Source: Pyrocephalus nanus
Lineage: Eukaryota; Chordata; Aves; Passeriformes; Tyrannidae
Length of the DNA stretch: 64,000 nt
Assembly (NCBI GenBank): GCA_038380795.1
Contig: CM076271.1
Coordinates: forward strand, 21,467,001-21,531,000
Reading direction: 5' to 3'
The position numbers and the translations under genes were made by a program. Positions 47,601 to 59,600 of the stretch are shown piece after piece (position 1 is the first letter of the stretch; each line of letters begins with the position of its first letter). Under the pieces are notes generated by a model, which saw only the letters and a list, made by a program, of their open reading frames with translations, did no database searches and was not told the DNA's origin.

Positions 47601-50600
47601 TTTCCCCCCTTTTCTCTTTTCCCCCCTTTTCTCTTTTCCCCCTTTTTCTCGTCCCCCCTTTTTCTCGTCCCCCCTTTTTCTCGTCCCCCCTTTTTCTCGT
47701 CCCCCCTTTTTCTCGTCCCCCCGTTTTTCTCATCCCCCTTTTTCTCGTCCCCCCTTTTTCTCGTCCCCCTTTTTCTCATCCCCCCTTTTTCTCGTCCCCC
47801 CTTTTTCTCGTCCCCCCTTCTTCTCCTCCCCCCTTCTTCTCGTCCCCCCTTCTTCTCGTCCCCCCTTCTTCTCCTCCCCCCTTCTTCTTTCCCCCGTTTT
47901 CTCGTCCCCGCTTTTCTCGTCCCCGCTTTTCTCGTCCCCCCTTTTCTCGTCCCCCTTTTCTCGTCCCCCTTTTCTCGTCCCCCCTTCTTCTCGTCCCCCT
48001 TCTTCTCGTCCCCCTTCTTCTCGTCCTCCCTTTTTCTCGTCCCCCCTTTTTCTCGTCCCCCCTTTTTCTCGTCCCCCCTTTTTCTCGTCCCCCTTTTTCT
48101 CGTCCCCCTTTTTCTCGTCCCCCCTTTTTCTCGTCCCCCCTTTTCCTCGTCCCCCCTTTTTCTTGTCCCCCCTTTTTCTCGTCCCCCCTTCTTCTCGTCC
48201 CCCTTCTTCTCGTCCCCCTTCTTCTCGTCCCCCTTCTTCTCGTCCCCCTTCTTCTCGTCCCCCTTCTTCTCGTCCCCCTTCTTCTCGTCCCCCCTTCTTC
48301 TCGTCCCCCCTTCTTCTTTCTCCCCCTTTTCTCTTTTCCCCCCTTTTCTCTTTTCCCCCCTTTTCTCGTCCTCGCTTTTCTCGTCCCCCTTTTTCGCGTC
48401 CCCCCTTTTTCGCGTCCCCCCTTTTTCGCGTCCCCCCTTTTTCGCGTCCCCCCTTTTTCGCGTCGCCCCTTTTTCGCGTCCCCCTTTTTCGCGTCCCCCC
48501 TTTTTCTCGTCCCCCCTTTTTCTCGTCCCCCCTTTTTCTCGTCCCCCTTTTTCTCGTCCCCCCTTCTTCTCGTCCCCCCGTCTTCTTTTCCCTCATTTTC
48601 TTATCCTGCTTTTCTCGTCCCCCCTTCTTCTCGTCCCCCTTCTTCTCGTCCCCCCATTTTCTTGTCCCTCCTTTTTTCTTCCCCCCTTTTTTTCTTCCTC
48701 CCTTTTTTCTTCCCCCCTATTTTCTTCCCTACCTTTTGCTCGTCCCCCTTTTTTCTCGTCCCCCTTTTTTCTCGTCCCCCCTTTTTCGCGTCCCCCTTTT
48801 TCGCGTCGCCCCTTTTTCTCGTCGCCCCTTTTTCGCGTCGCCCCTTTTTCGCGTCGCCCCTTTTTCGCGTCCCCCCTTTTTAGCGTCCCCCCTTTTTCTC
48901 GTCCCCCCTTTTTCTCGTCCCCCCTTCTTCTCGTCCCCTTCTTCTCGTCCCCCCATTTTCTTGTCCCTCCTTTTTTTCTTCCCCCCTTTTTTTCTTCCTC
49001 CCTTTTTTCTTCCCCCCTATTTTCTTCCCCCCCTTTTGCTCGTCCCCCTTTTTTCTCGTCCCCCTTTTTCTCGTCCCCCCTTTATCTCGTCCCCCCTTTT
49101 TCTCGTCCCCCCTTTTTCTCGTCCCCCCGTTTTTCTCGTCCCCCCGTTTTTCTCGTCTCCCTTTTTCTCTCTCGTCCCCCCTTTTTCTCGTCCATCTTTT
49201 TTCTTGTCCCCCGTTTTTCTCGTCCCCCCTTTTTCTCGTCCCCCCTTTTTCTCGTCCCCCTTTTTTCTCGTCCACCCTTTTTCTCGTCCCCCTTTCTTCT
49301 CGTCCCTCCGTCTTCTTTTCCCTCATTTTCTCGTCCCCGCTTTTCTCGTCCCCCCTTTTATCGCGTCTTTCCTTTTTCGCGTCCCCCCTTTTTCGCGTCC
49401 CCCCTTTTTCGCGTCCCCCCTTTTTCGCGTCCCCCCTTTTTCTCGTCCCCCCTTTTTCGCGTCCCCCCTTTTTCTCGTCCTCCCTTCTTCTCGTCCCTCC
49501 GTCTTCTTTTCCCTCATTTTCTCGTTCCCGCTTTTCTCGTCCCCCCTTTTTCTCGTCCCCCTTCTTCTCGTCCCCCTTCTTCTCGTCCCCCTTCTTCTCG
49601 TCCCTCCTTTTTCTTGTCCCTCCTTTTTTTCTTCCCCCCCTTTTGCTCATCCCCCTTTTTCTCGTCCCCCTTTTTTCTCGTCCCCCTTTTTTCTTGTCCC
49701 CCCTTTTTCTCGTCCCCCCTTTTTCTCGTCCCCCCTTTTTCTCGTCCCTACTTTTTCTCGTCCCCCTTTTTCTCGTCCCCCCTTTTTCGCGTCCCCCCTT
49801 TTTCGCGTCCCCCCTTTTTCGCGTCCCCCCTTTTTCTCCTCCCCCCTTTTTCGCGTCGCCCCTTTTTCGCGTCCCCCCTTTTTCGCGTCCCCCCTTTTTC
49901 TCGTCCCCCCTTTTTCTCGTCCCCCTTTTTCTCGTCCCCCCTTTTTCTCGTCCCCCCTTCTTCTCGTCCCCCCTTCTTCTTTTCCTCTCTCTTCTCGTCC
50001 CCGCTTTTCTCGTCCCCCCTTTTCTCGTCCCCCTTCTTCTCGTCCCCCTTCTCCTCGTCCCCCTTCTTCTCGTCCCCCTTCTTCTCGTCCTTCCTTTTTC
50101 GCGTCTTCCCTTTTTCGCGGTCACCCTTTTTCGCGTCCCCCCTTTTTCTTGGCCCCCCTTTTTCTTGTCCCTCCTTTTTCTCGCCCCTCCTTTTTCTCGC
50201 CCCTCCTTTTGCTCGTCCCCCGTTTTTCTCGTCCCCCGTTTTTCTCGTCCCGATTTTTCGCGTCCCCCCTTTTTCTCGTCCCCCCTATTTTCTCGTCCCC
50301 CCTTTTTCTCGTCCCCCCTTTTTCTCGTCCCCCCTTTTTCTCGTCCATCTTTTTTCTCGTCCCCCGTTTTTCTCGTCCCCCTTTTTCTCGTCCCCCCTTT
50401 TTCTCGTCCCCCCTTTTTCTCGTCCCCCCTTTTTCTCGTCCCCCCTTTTTCTCGTTCCCCTTTTTTCGCGTCCCCCCTTTTTCTCGTCCCCCCTTCTTCT
50501 CGTCCCTCCGTCTTCTTTTCCCTCATTTTCTCGTCCACGCTTTTCTCGTCCCCCCTTTTTCTCGTCCCCCCTTTTCTCGTCCCCCTTCTTTTCGTCCCCC

Positions 50601-53600
50601 TTCTTCTCGTCCCCCTTCTTCTCGTCCCCCTTCTTCTCGTCCCCCCTTTTTCTTGTCCCTCCTTTTTTTCTTCCCCCCCTTTTGCTCATCCCCCTTTTTC
50701 TCGTCCCCCTTTTTTCTCATCCCCCTTTTTTCATGTCCCCCCTTTTTCTCGTCCCCCTTTTTTCTCGTCCCCCCTTTTTCTCGTCCATCTTTTTTCTCGT
50801 CCCCTCCTTTTTCTCGTCTCCCCTTTTTCTCGTCCCCCTTTTTTTCGTCCCCCCTTTTTCTTGTCCCTCTTTTTTTCGCCCCTCTTTTTTCTCGTCCCCC
50901 CTTTTTCTCGTCCCCCTTTTTCTCGTCCCCCCTTTTTCTCGTCCCCCCTTCTTCTCGTCCCCCCTTCTTCTCGTCCCCCCTTCTTCTCGTTCCCCCTTCT
51001 TCTTTTCCTCCCTCTTCTCGTCCCCGCTTTTCTCGTCCCCCCTTTTCTCGTCCCCCCTTTTTTCGTCCCCCCTTTTCTCGTCCCCCTTCTTCTCGTCCCC
51101 CTTCTTCTCGTCCCCCTTCTTCTCGTCCCCCCTTCTTCTCGTCCCCCCTTCTTCTCGTCCCCCCTTCTTCTTTTCCCCCCTTTTCTCTTTTCCCCCCTTT
51201 TCTCTTTTCCCCCCTTTTCTCTTTTCCCCCCTTTTCTCGTCCTCGCTTTTCTCGTCCCCCTTTTTCGCGTCCCCCCTTTTTCGCGTCCCCCCTTTTTCGC
51301 GTCCCCCCTTTTTCGCGTCCCCCCTTTTTCGCGTCCCCCCTTTTTCTCGTCCCCCCTTTTTCTCGTCCCCCCTTTTTCTCGTCCCCCCTTTTTCTCGTCC
51401 CTCCTTTTTCTTGCCCCTGCTTTTTCTCGTCCCCCGTTTTTCTTGTCCCCCTTTTTCTCGTCCACCCTTTTTCTCGTCCCCCTTTTTCTCGTCCCCCTTT
51501 TTCTCGTCCCCCTTTTTCTCGTCCCCCCTTCTTCTCGTCCCCCCTTCTTCTCGTCCCCCCTTCTTCTCGTCCCCCCTTCTTCTTTCCCCCGTTTTCTCGT
51601 CCCCGCTTTTCTGGTCTCCGCTTTTCTCGTCCCCCCTTTTCTCGTCCCCCCTTTTCTCGTCCCCCCTTCTTCTCGTCCCCCTTCTTCTCGTCCCCCTTCT
51701 TCTCGTCCCCCTTCTTCTCGTCCTCCCTTTTTCTCGTCCCCCCTTTTTCTCGTCCCCCCTTTTTCTCGTCCCCCTTTTTCTCGTCCCCCCTTTTTCTCGT
51801 CCCCCCTTTTCCTCGTCCCCCCTTTTTCTCGTCCCCCCTTTTTCTCGTCCCCCCTTCTTCTCGTCCCCCCTTCCTCTCATCCCCCTTCTTCTCGTCCCCC
51901 TTCTTCTCGTCCCCCTTCTTCTCGTCCCCCTTCTTCTCGTCCCCCTTCTTCTCGTCCCCCCGTCTTCTTTTCCCTCATTTTCTTATCCCTGCTTTTCTCG
52001 TCCCCCCTTCTTCTCGTCCCCCTTCTTCTCGTCCCCCCATTTTCCTGTCCCTCCTTTTTTTCTTCCCCCCTTTTTTTCTTCCTCCCTTTTTTCTACCCCC
52101 CTATTTTCTTCCCCCCCCTTTTGCTCGTCCCCCTTTTTTCTCGTCCCCCTTTTTTCTCGTCCCCCTTTTTCTCGTCCCCCCTTTTCCTCGTCCCTTATTT
52201 TCCTCGTCCCCCCTTTTTCTCATCCCCCCTTTTTCTCGTCCCCCCTTCTTCTCGTCCCCCCTTCTTCTCGTCCCCCTTCTTCTCGTCCCCCTTCTTCTCG
52301 TACCCCTTCTTCTCGTCCCCCTTTTTCTCGTCCCCCCTTTTTCTCGTCCCCCCGTTTTTCTCATCCCCCTTTTTCTCGTCCCCCCTTCTTCTCGTCCCCC
52401 CTTCTTCTTTTCCCCCCTTTTCTCTTTTCCTCCCTTTTCTCTTTTCCCCCTTTTTCTCGTCCCCCCTTTTTCTCGTCCCCCCTTTTTCTCGTCCCCCCGT
52501 TTTTCTCATCCCCCTTTTTCTCGTCCCCCCTTTTTCTCGTCCCCCTTTTTCTCATCCCCCCTTTTTCTCGTCCCCCCTTTTTCTCGTCCCCCCTTCTTCT
52601 CGTCCCCCCTTCTTCTCGTCCCCCCTTCTTCTCGTCCCCCCTTCTTCTCGTCCCCCCTTCTTCTTTCCCCCGTTTTCTCGTCCCCGCTTTTCTCGTCCCC
52701 GCTTTTCTCGTCCCCCCTTTTCTCGTCCCCCCTTTTCTCGTCCCCCCTTTTCTCGTCCCCCCTTCTTCTCGTCCCCCTTCTTCTCGTCCCCCTTCTTCTC
52801 GTCCTCCCTTTTTCTCGTCCCCCCTTTTTCTCGTCCCCCCTTTTTCTCGTCCCCCTTTTTCTCGTCCCCCCTTTTTCTCGTCCCCCCTTTTTCTCGTCCC
52901 CCCTTTTCCTCGTCCCCCCTTTTTCTCGTCCCCCCTTTTTCTCGTCCCCCCTTTTTCTCGTCCCCCCTTCTTCTCGTCCCCCTTCTTCTCGTCCCCCTTC
53001 TTCTCGTCCCCCTTCTTCTCGTCCCCCTTCTTCTCGTCCCCCCTTCTTCTCGTCCCCCCTTCTTCTTTCTCCCCCTTTTCTCTTTTCCCCCCTTTTCTCT
53101 TTTCCCCCCTTTTCTCGTCCTCGCTTTTCTCGTCTCCCTTTTTCGCGTCCCCCCTTTTTCGCGTCGCCCCTTTTTCGCGTCCCCCCTTTTTCGCGTCCCC
53201 CCTTTTTCTCGTCCCCCCTTTTTCTCGTCCCCCCTTTTTCTCGTCCCCCCTTCTTCTCGTCCCCCCGTCTTCTTTTCCCTCATTTTCTTATCCCTGCTTT
53301 TCTCGTCCCCCCTTCTTCTCGTCCCCCTTCTTCTCGTCCCCCCATTTTCTTGTCCCTCCTTTTTTTCTTCCCCCCTTTTTTTCTTCCTCCCTTTTTTCTT
53401 CCCCCCTATTTTCTTCCCTACCTTTTGCTCGTCCCCCTTTTTTCTCGTCCCCCTTTTTTCTCGTCCCCCCTTTTTCTCGTCCCCCCTTTTTCTCGTCCCC
53501 CCTTTTTCTCTTCCCCCCTTCTTCTCGTCCCCCCGTTTCTCTCGTCCCCCTTTTTCTCGTCCATCTTTTTTCTCGTCCCCCGTTTTTCTCATCCCCCTTT

Positions 53601-56600
53601 TTCTCGTCCCCCCTTCTTCTCGTCCCTCCGTCTTCTTTTCCCTCATTTTCTCGTCCCCGCTTTTCTCGTCCCCCCTTTTTCGCGTCCTTCCTTTTTCGCG
53701 TCCCCCCTTTTTCTCGTCCCCCCTTTTTCTCGTCCCCCCTTCTTCTCGTCCCCCGTTTTCTCGTCCCCCCTTTTTCTCGTCCCCCCTTTTTCTCGTCCCC
53801 CATTTTTCTCGTCTCCCCTTTTTCTCGTCCCCCCTTTTTCTCGTCCCCCTTTTTTCGTCCCCCCTTTTTCTTGTCCCCCCTTTTTTTCGCCCCTCTTTTT
53901 TCTCGTCCCCCGTTTTTCTCGTCCCCCTTTTTCTCGTCCCCCCTTTTTCTCGTCCCCCCTTCTTCTCGTCCCCCCTTCTTCTCGTCCCCCCTTCTTCTTT
54001 TCCTCCCTCTTCTCGTCCCCTCTTTTCTCGTCCCCCCTTTTCTCGTCCCCCCTTTTCTCGTCCCCCTTCTTCTCGTCCCCCTTCTTCTCGTCCCCCTTGT
54101 TCTCGTCCCCCTTCTTGTCGTCCCCCTTCTTCTCGTCCCCCTTCTTTTCGTCCCCCTTCTTCTCGTCCTTCCTTTTTCGCGTCTTCCCTTTTTCGCGGTC
54201 ACCCTTTTTCGCGTCCCCCCTTTTTCTTGTCCCTCCTTTTTCTCACCCCTCCTTTTTCTCGTCCCCGTTTTTCTCGTCCCCCGTTTTTCTCGTCCCGCTT
54301 TTTTCTCGTCCCCCCTTTTTCTCGTCCCCCCGTTTTTCTCGTCCCCCTTTTTGTCGTCCCCCCTTTTTGTCGTCCCCCTTTTTCTCGTCCCCCTTTTTCT
54401 CGTCCCCCCTTTTTCTCGTCCCCCCTTTTTCTCGTCCCCCCTTTTTCTCGTCCCCCCTTTTTCTCGTCCCCCTTTTTTCGCGTCCCCCCCTTTTCTCGTC
54501 CCCCTTCTTCTCGTCCCCCTTCTTTTCGTCCCCCTTCTTCTCGTCCCCCCTTTTTCTTGTCCCTCCTTTTTTTCTTCCCTCCCTTTTGCTCATCCCCCTT
54601 TTTCTCGTCCCCCTTTTTTCTCGTCCCCCTTTTTTCATGTCCCCCCTTTTTCTCGTCCCCCCTTTTTCTCGTCCCCCCTTTTTCTCGTCCATCTTTTTTC
54701 TCGTCCCCTCCTTTTTCTCGTCTCCCCTTTTTCTCTTCCCCCTTTTTTTCGTCCCCCCTTTTTCTTGTCCCTCTTTTTTTTCGCCCCTCTTTTTTCTCGT
54801 CCCCCCTTTTTCTCGTCCCCCTTCTTCTCGTCCCCCCTTCTTCTCGTCCCCCCTTCTTCTCGTCCCCCCTTCTTCTTTTCCTCCCTCTTCTCGTCCCCGC
54901 TTTTCTCGTCCCCCCTTTTCTCGTCCCCCCTTTTCTCGTCCCCCTTCTTCTCGTCCCCCTTCTTCTCGTCCCCCTTGTTCTCGTCCTCCTTTTTCGCGTC
55001 TTCCCTTTTTCGCGTCTTCCCTTTTTCGCGTCCCCCCTTTTTCGCGTCCCCCCTTTTTCGCGTCCCCCCTTTTTCGCGTCCCCCCTTTTTCTCGTCCCCC
55101 CTTTTTCTCGTCCCCCCTTTTTCTCGTCCCCCCTTTTTCTCGTCCCCCCTTTTTCTCGTCCCTCCTTTTTCTTGCCCCTGCTTTTTCTCGTCCCCCGTTT
55201 TTCTTGTCCCCCTTTTTCTCGTCCACCCTTTTTCTCGTCCCCCTTTTTCTCGTCCCCCTTTTTCTCGTCCCCCTTTTTCTCGTCCCCCCTTCTTCTCGTC
55301 CCCCCTTCTTCTCGTCCCCCCTTCTTCTCGTCCCCCCTTCTTCTTTCCCCCGTTTTCTCGTCCCCGCTTTTCTGGTCTCCGCTTTTCTCGTCCCCCCTTT
55401 TCTCGTCCCCCCTTTTCTCGTCCCCCCTTCTTCTCGTCCCCCTTCTTCTCGTCCCCCTTCTTCTCGTCCCCCTTCTTCTCGTCCTCCCTTTTTCTCGTCC
55501 CCCCTTTTTCTCGTCCCCCCTTTTTCTCGTCCCCCTTTTTCTCGTCCCCCCTTTTTCTCGTCCCCCCTTTTCCTCGTCCCCCCTTTTTCTCGTCCCCCCT
55601 TTTTCTCGTCCCCCCTTCTTCTCGTCCCCCCTTCCTCTCATCCCCCTTCTTCTCGTCCCCCTTCTTCTCGTCCCCCTTCTTCTCGTCCCCCTTCTTCTCG
55701 TCCCCCTTCTTCTCGTCCCCCCGTCTTCTTTTCCCTCATTTTCTTATCCCTGCTTTTCTCGTCCCCCCTTCTTCTCGTCCCCCTTCTTCTCGTCCCCCCA
55801 TTTTCCTGTCCCTCCTTTTTTTCTTCCCCCCTTTTTTTCTTCCTCCCTTTTTTCTACCCCCCTATTTTCTTCCCCCCCCTTTTGCTCGTCCCCCTTTTTT
55901 CTCGTCCCCCTTTTTTCTCGTCCCCCTTTTTCTCGTCCCCCCTTTTCCTCGTCCCTTATTTTCCTCGTCCCCCCTTTTTCTCATCCCCCCTTTTTCTCGT
56001 CCCCCCTTCTTCTCGTCCCCCCTTCTTCTCGTCCCCCTTCTTCTCGTCCCCCTTCTTCTCGTACCCCTTCTTCTCGTCCCCCTTTTTCTCGTCCCCCCTT
56101 TTTCTCGTCCCCCCGTTTTTCTCATCCCCCTTTTTCTCGTCCCCCCTTCTTCTCGTCCCCCCTTCTTCTTTTCCCCCCTTTTCTCTTTTCCTCCCTTTTC
56201 TCTTTTCCCCCTTTTTCTCGTCCCCCCTTTTTCTCGTCCCCCCTTTTTCTCGTCCCCCCGTTTTTCTCATCCCCCTTTTTCTCGTCCCCCCTTTTTCTCG
56301 TCCCCCTTTTTCTCATCCCCCCTTTTTCTCGTCCCCCCTTTTTCTCGTCCCCCCTTCTTCTCGTCCCCCCTTCTTCTCGTCCCCCCTTCTTCTCGTCCCC
56401 CCTTCTTCTCGTCCCCCCTTCTTCTTTCCCCCGTTTTCTCGTCCCCGCTTTTCTCGTCCCCGCTTTTCTCGTCCCCCCTTTTCTCGTCCCCCCTTTTCTC
56501 GTCCCCCCTTTTCTCGTCCCCCCTTCTTCTCGTCCCCCTTCTTCTCGTCCCCCTTCTTCTCGTCCTCCCTTTTTCTCGTCCCCCCTTTTTCTCGTCCCCC

Positions 56601-59600
56601 CTTTTTCTCGTCCCCCTTTTTCTCGTCCCCCCTTTTTCTCGTCCCCCCTTTTTCTCGTCCCCCCTTTTTCTCGTCCCCCCTTCTTCTCGTCCCCCCGTTT
56701 CTCTCGTCCCCCTTTTTCTCGTCCATCTTTTTTCTCGTCCCCCGTTTTTCTCATCCCCCTTTTTCTCGTCCCCCCTTCTTCTCGTCCCTCCGTCTTCTTT
56801 TCCCTCATTTTCTCGTCCCCGCTTTTCTCGTCCCCCCTTTTTCGCGTCCTTCCTTTTTCGCGTCCCCCCTTTTTCTCGTCCCCCCTTTTTCTCGTCCCCC
56901 CTTCTTCTCGTCCCCCTTTTTCTCGTCCCCCCTTTTTCTCGTCCCCCCTTTTTCTCGTCCCCCATTTTTCTCGTCTCCCCTTTTTCTCGTCCCCCCTTTT
57001 TCTCGTCCCCCTTTTTTCGTCCCCCCTTTTTCTTGTCCCCCCTTTTTTTCGCCCCTCTTTTTTCTCGTCCCCCGTTTTTCTCGTCCCCCTTTTTCTCGTC
57101 CCCCCTTTTTCTCGTCCCCCCTTCTTCTCGTCCCCCCTTCTTCTCGTCCCCCCTTCTTCTTTTCCTCCCTCTTCTCGTCCCCTCTTTTCTCGTCCCCCCT
57201 TTTCTCGTCCCCCCTTTTCTCGTCCCCCTTCTTCTCGTCCCCCTTCTTCTCGTCCCCCTTGTTCTCGTCCCCCTTCTTGTCGTCCCCCTTCTTCTCGTCC
57301 CCCTTCTTTTCGTCCCCCTTCTTCTCGTCCTTCCTTTTTCGCGTCTTCCCTTTTTCGCGGTCACCCTTTTTCGCGTCCCCCCTTTTTCTTGTCCCTCCTT
57401 TTTCTCACCCCTCCTTTTTCTCGTCCCCGTTTTTATCGTCCCCCGTTTTTCTCGTCCCGCTTTTTTCTCGTCCCCCCTTTTTCTCGTCCCCCCGTTTTTC
57501 TCGTCCCCCTTTTTGTCGTCCCCCCTTTTTGTCGTCCCCCTTTTTCTCGTCCCCCTTTTTCTCGTCCCCCCTTTTTCTCGTCCCCCCTTTTTCTCGTCCC
57601 CCCTTTTTCTCGTCCCCCCTTTTTCTCGTCCCCCTTTTTTCGCGTCCCCCCCTTTTCTCGTCCCCCTTCTTCTCGTCCCCCTTCTTTTCGTCCCCCTTCT
57701 TCTCGTCCCCCCTTTTTCTTGTCCCTCCTTTTTTTCTTCCCTCCCTTTTGCTCATCCCCCTTTTTCTCGTCCCCCTTTTTTCTCGTCCCCCTTTTTTCAT
57801 GTCCCCCCTTTTTCTCGTCCCCCCTTTTTCTCGTCCCCCCTTTTTCTCGTCCATCTTTTTTCTCGTCCCCTCCTTTTTCTCGTCTCCCCTTTTTCTCTTC
57901 CCCCTTTTTTTCGTCCCCCCTTTTTCTTGTCCCTCTTTTTTTTCGCCCCTCTTTTTTCTCGTCCCCCCTTTTTCTCGTCCCCCTTCTTCTCGTCCCCCCT
58001 TCTTCTCGTCCCCCCTTCTTCTCGTCCCCCCTTCTTCTTTTCCTCCCTCTTCTCGTCCCCGCTTTTCTCGTCCCCCCTTTTCTCGTCCCCCCTTTTCTCG
58101 TCCCCCTTCTTCTCGTCCCCCTTCTTCTCGTCCCCCTTGTTCTCGTCCTCCTTTTTCGCGTCTTCCCTTTTTCGCGTCTTCCCTTTTTCGCGTCCCCCCT
58201 TTTTCGCGTCCCCCCTTTTTCGCGTCCCCCCTTTTTCTCGCCCCTCCTTTTTCTCGTCCCCCATTTTTCTCGTCCCCCGTTTTTCTCGTCCCGCTTTTTC
58301 GCGTCCCCCCTTTTTCTCGTCCGCCCTTTTTCTCGTCCGCCCTTTTTCTCGTCCGCCCTTTTTCTCGTCCCCCCTTTTTCTCGTCCCCCCTTTTTCGCGT
58401 CCCCCCTTCTTCTCGTCCCCCCTTCTTCTCGTCCCCCCTTCTTCTCGTCCCCCCTTCTTCTCGTCCCCCCTTCTTCTCGTCCCCCCTTCTTCTTTTCCCC
58501 CCTTTTCTCGTCCCCGCTTTTCTCGTCCCCCCTTTTCTCGTCCCCCTTCTTCTCGTCCCCCTTCTTCTCGTCCTTCCTTTTTCGCGTTCCCCCTTTTTCG
58601 CGTCCCCCTTTTTCGCGTCCTTCCTTTTTCGCGTCCCCCCTTTTTCTCGTCCCCCCTTTTTCTCGTCCCCCTTTTTTCTCGTCCCCCCTTTTTCTCGTCC
58701 CCCCATTTTTGCGTCCCCCCTTTTTCTCGTCCCCCCTTCTTCTCGTCCCTCCATCTTCTTTTCCCTCATTTTCTCGTCCCCGCTTTTCTCGTCCCCCCTT
58801 TTTCTCGTCGCCCCTTTTCTCGTCCCCCTTCTTCTCGTCCCCCTTCTTCTCGTCCCCCTTCTTCTCGTCCCCCCTTTTTCTTGTCCCTCCTTTTTTTCTT
58901 CCCCCCCTTTTGCTCATCCCCCTTTTTCTCGTCCCCCTTTTTTCTCGTGCCCCTTTTTTCTTGTCCCCCCTTTTTCTCATCCCCCCTTTTCTAGTCCCCC
59001 CTTTTTCTCGTCCCCCCTTTTTCTTGTCCCCCCTTTTTCTCGTCCCCCCTTTTTCTCATCCGTCTTTTTTCTTGTCCCCCTTTTTTCTCGTCTCCCCTTT
59101 TCCTCGTCCCCCCCTTTTCTCGTCCCCCTTTTTTTCGTCCCCCCGTGTTCTTGTCCCTCCTTTTTTTCGCCCCTCTTTTTTCTCGTCCCCCGTTTTTCTC
59201 GTCCCCCTTTTTCTCGTTCCCCCTTTTTCTCGTCCCCCCTTTTTCTCGTCCACCCTTTTTCTCGTCCCCCCTTTTTCTCGTCCCCCCTTTTTCTCATCCA
59301 TCTTTTTTCTTGTCCCCCATTTTTCTCGTCTCCCCTTTTTCTCGTCCCCCCTTTTTCTCGTCCCCCTTTTTTTCATCCCCCCTTGTTCTTGTCCCTCCTT
59401 TCTTTCGCCCCTCTTTTTTCTCGTCCCCCGTTTTTCTCGTCCCCCTTTTTCTCGTCCCCCCTTTTTCTCGTCCCCCCTTTTTCTCGTCCCCCCTTTTTCT
59501 CGTCCCCCCTTTTTCTCGTCCCCCCTTTTTCGCGTCCCCCTTCTTCTCGTCCCCCTTCTTCTCGTCCCCCCTTCTTCTCGTCCCCCCTTCTTTTTTTCCC

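Noticed and set aside
38445..58994. 6849-codon plus-strand reading frame as a giant repetitive protein gene
   Set aside because: It begins in unique sequence by chance and runs through satellite whose strand lacks the base A needed for stop codons. Other frames and the opposite strand are also open for long distances. There is no splice structure, domain or frame conservation across 15/16-bp indels.
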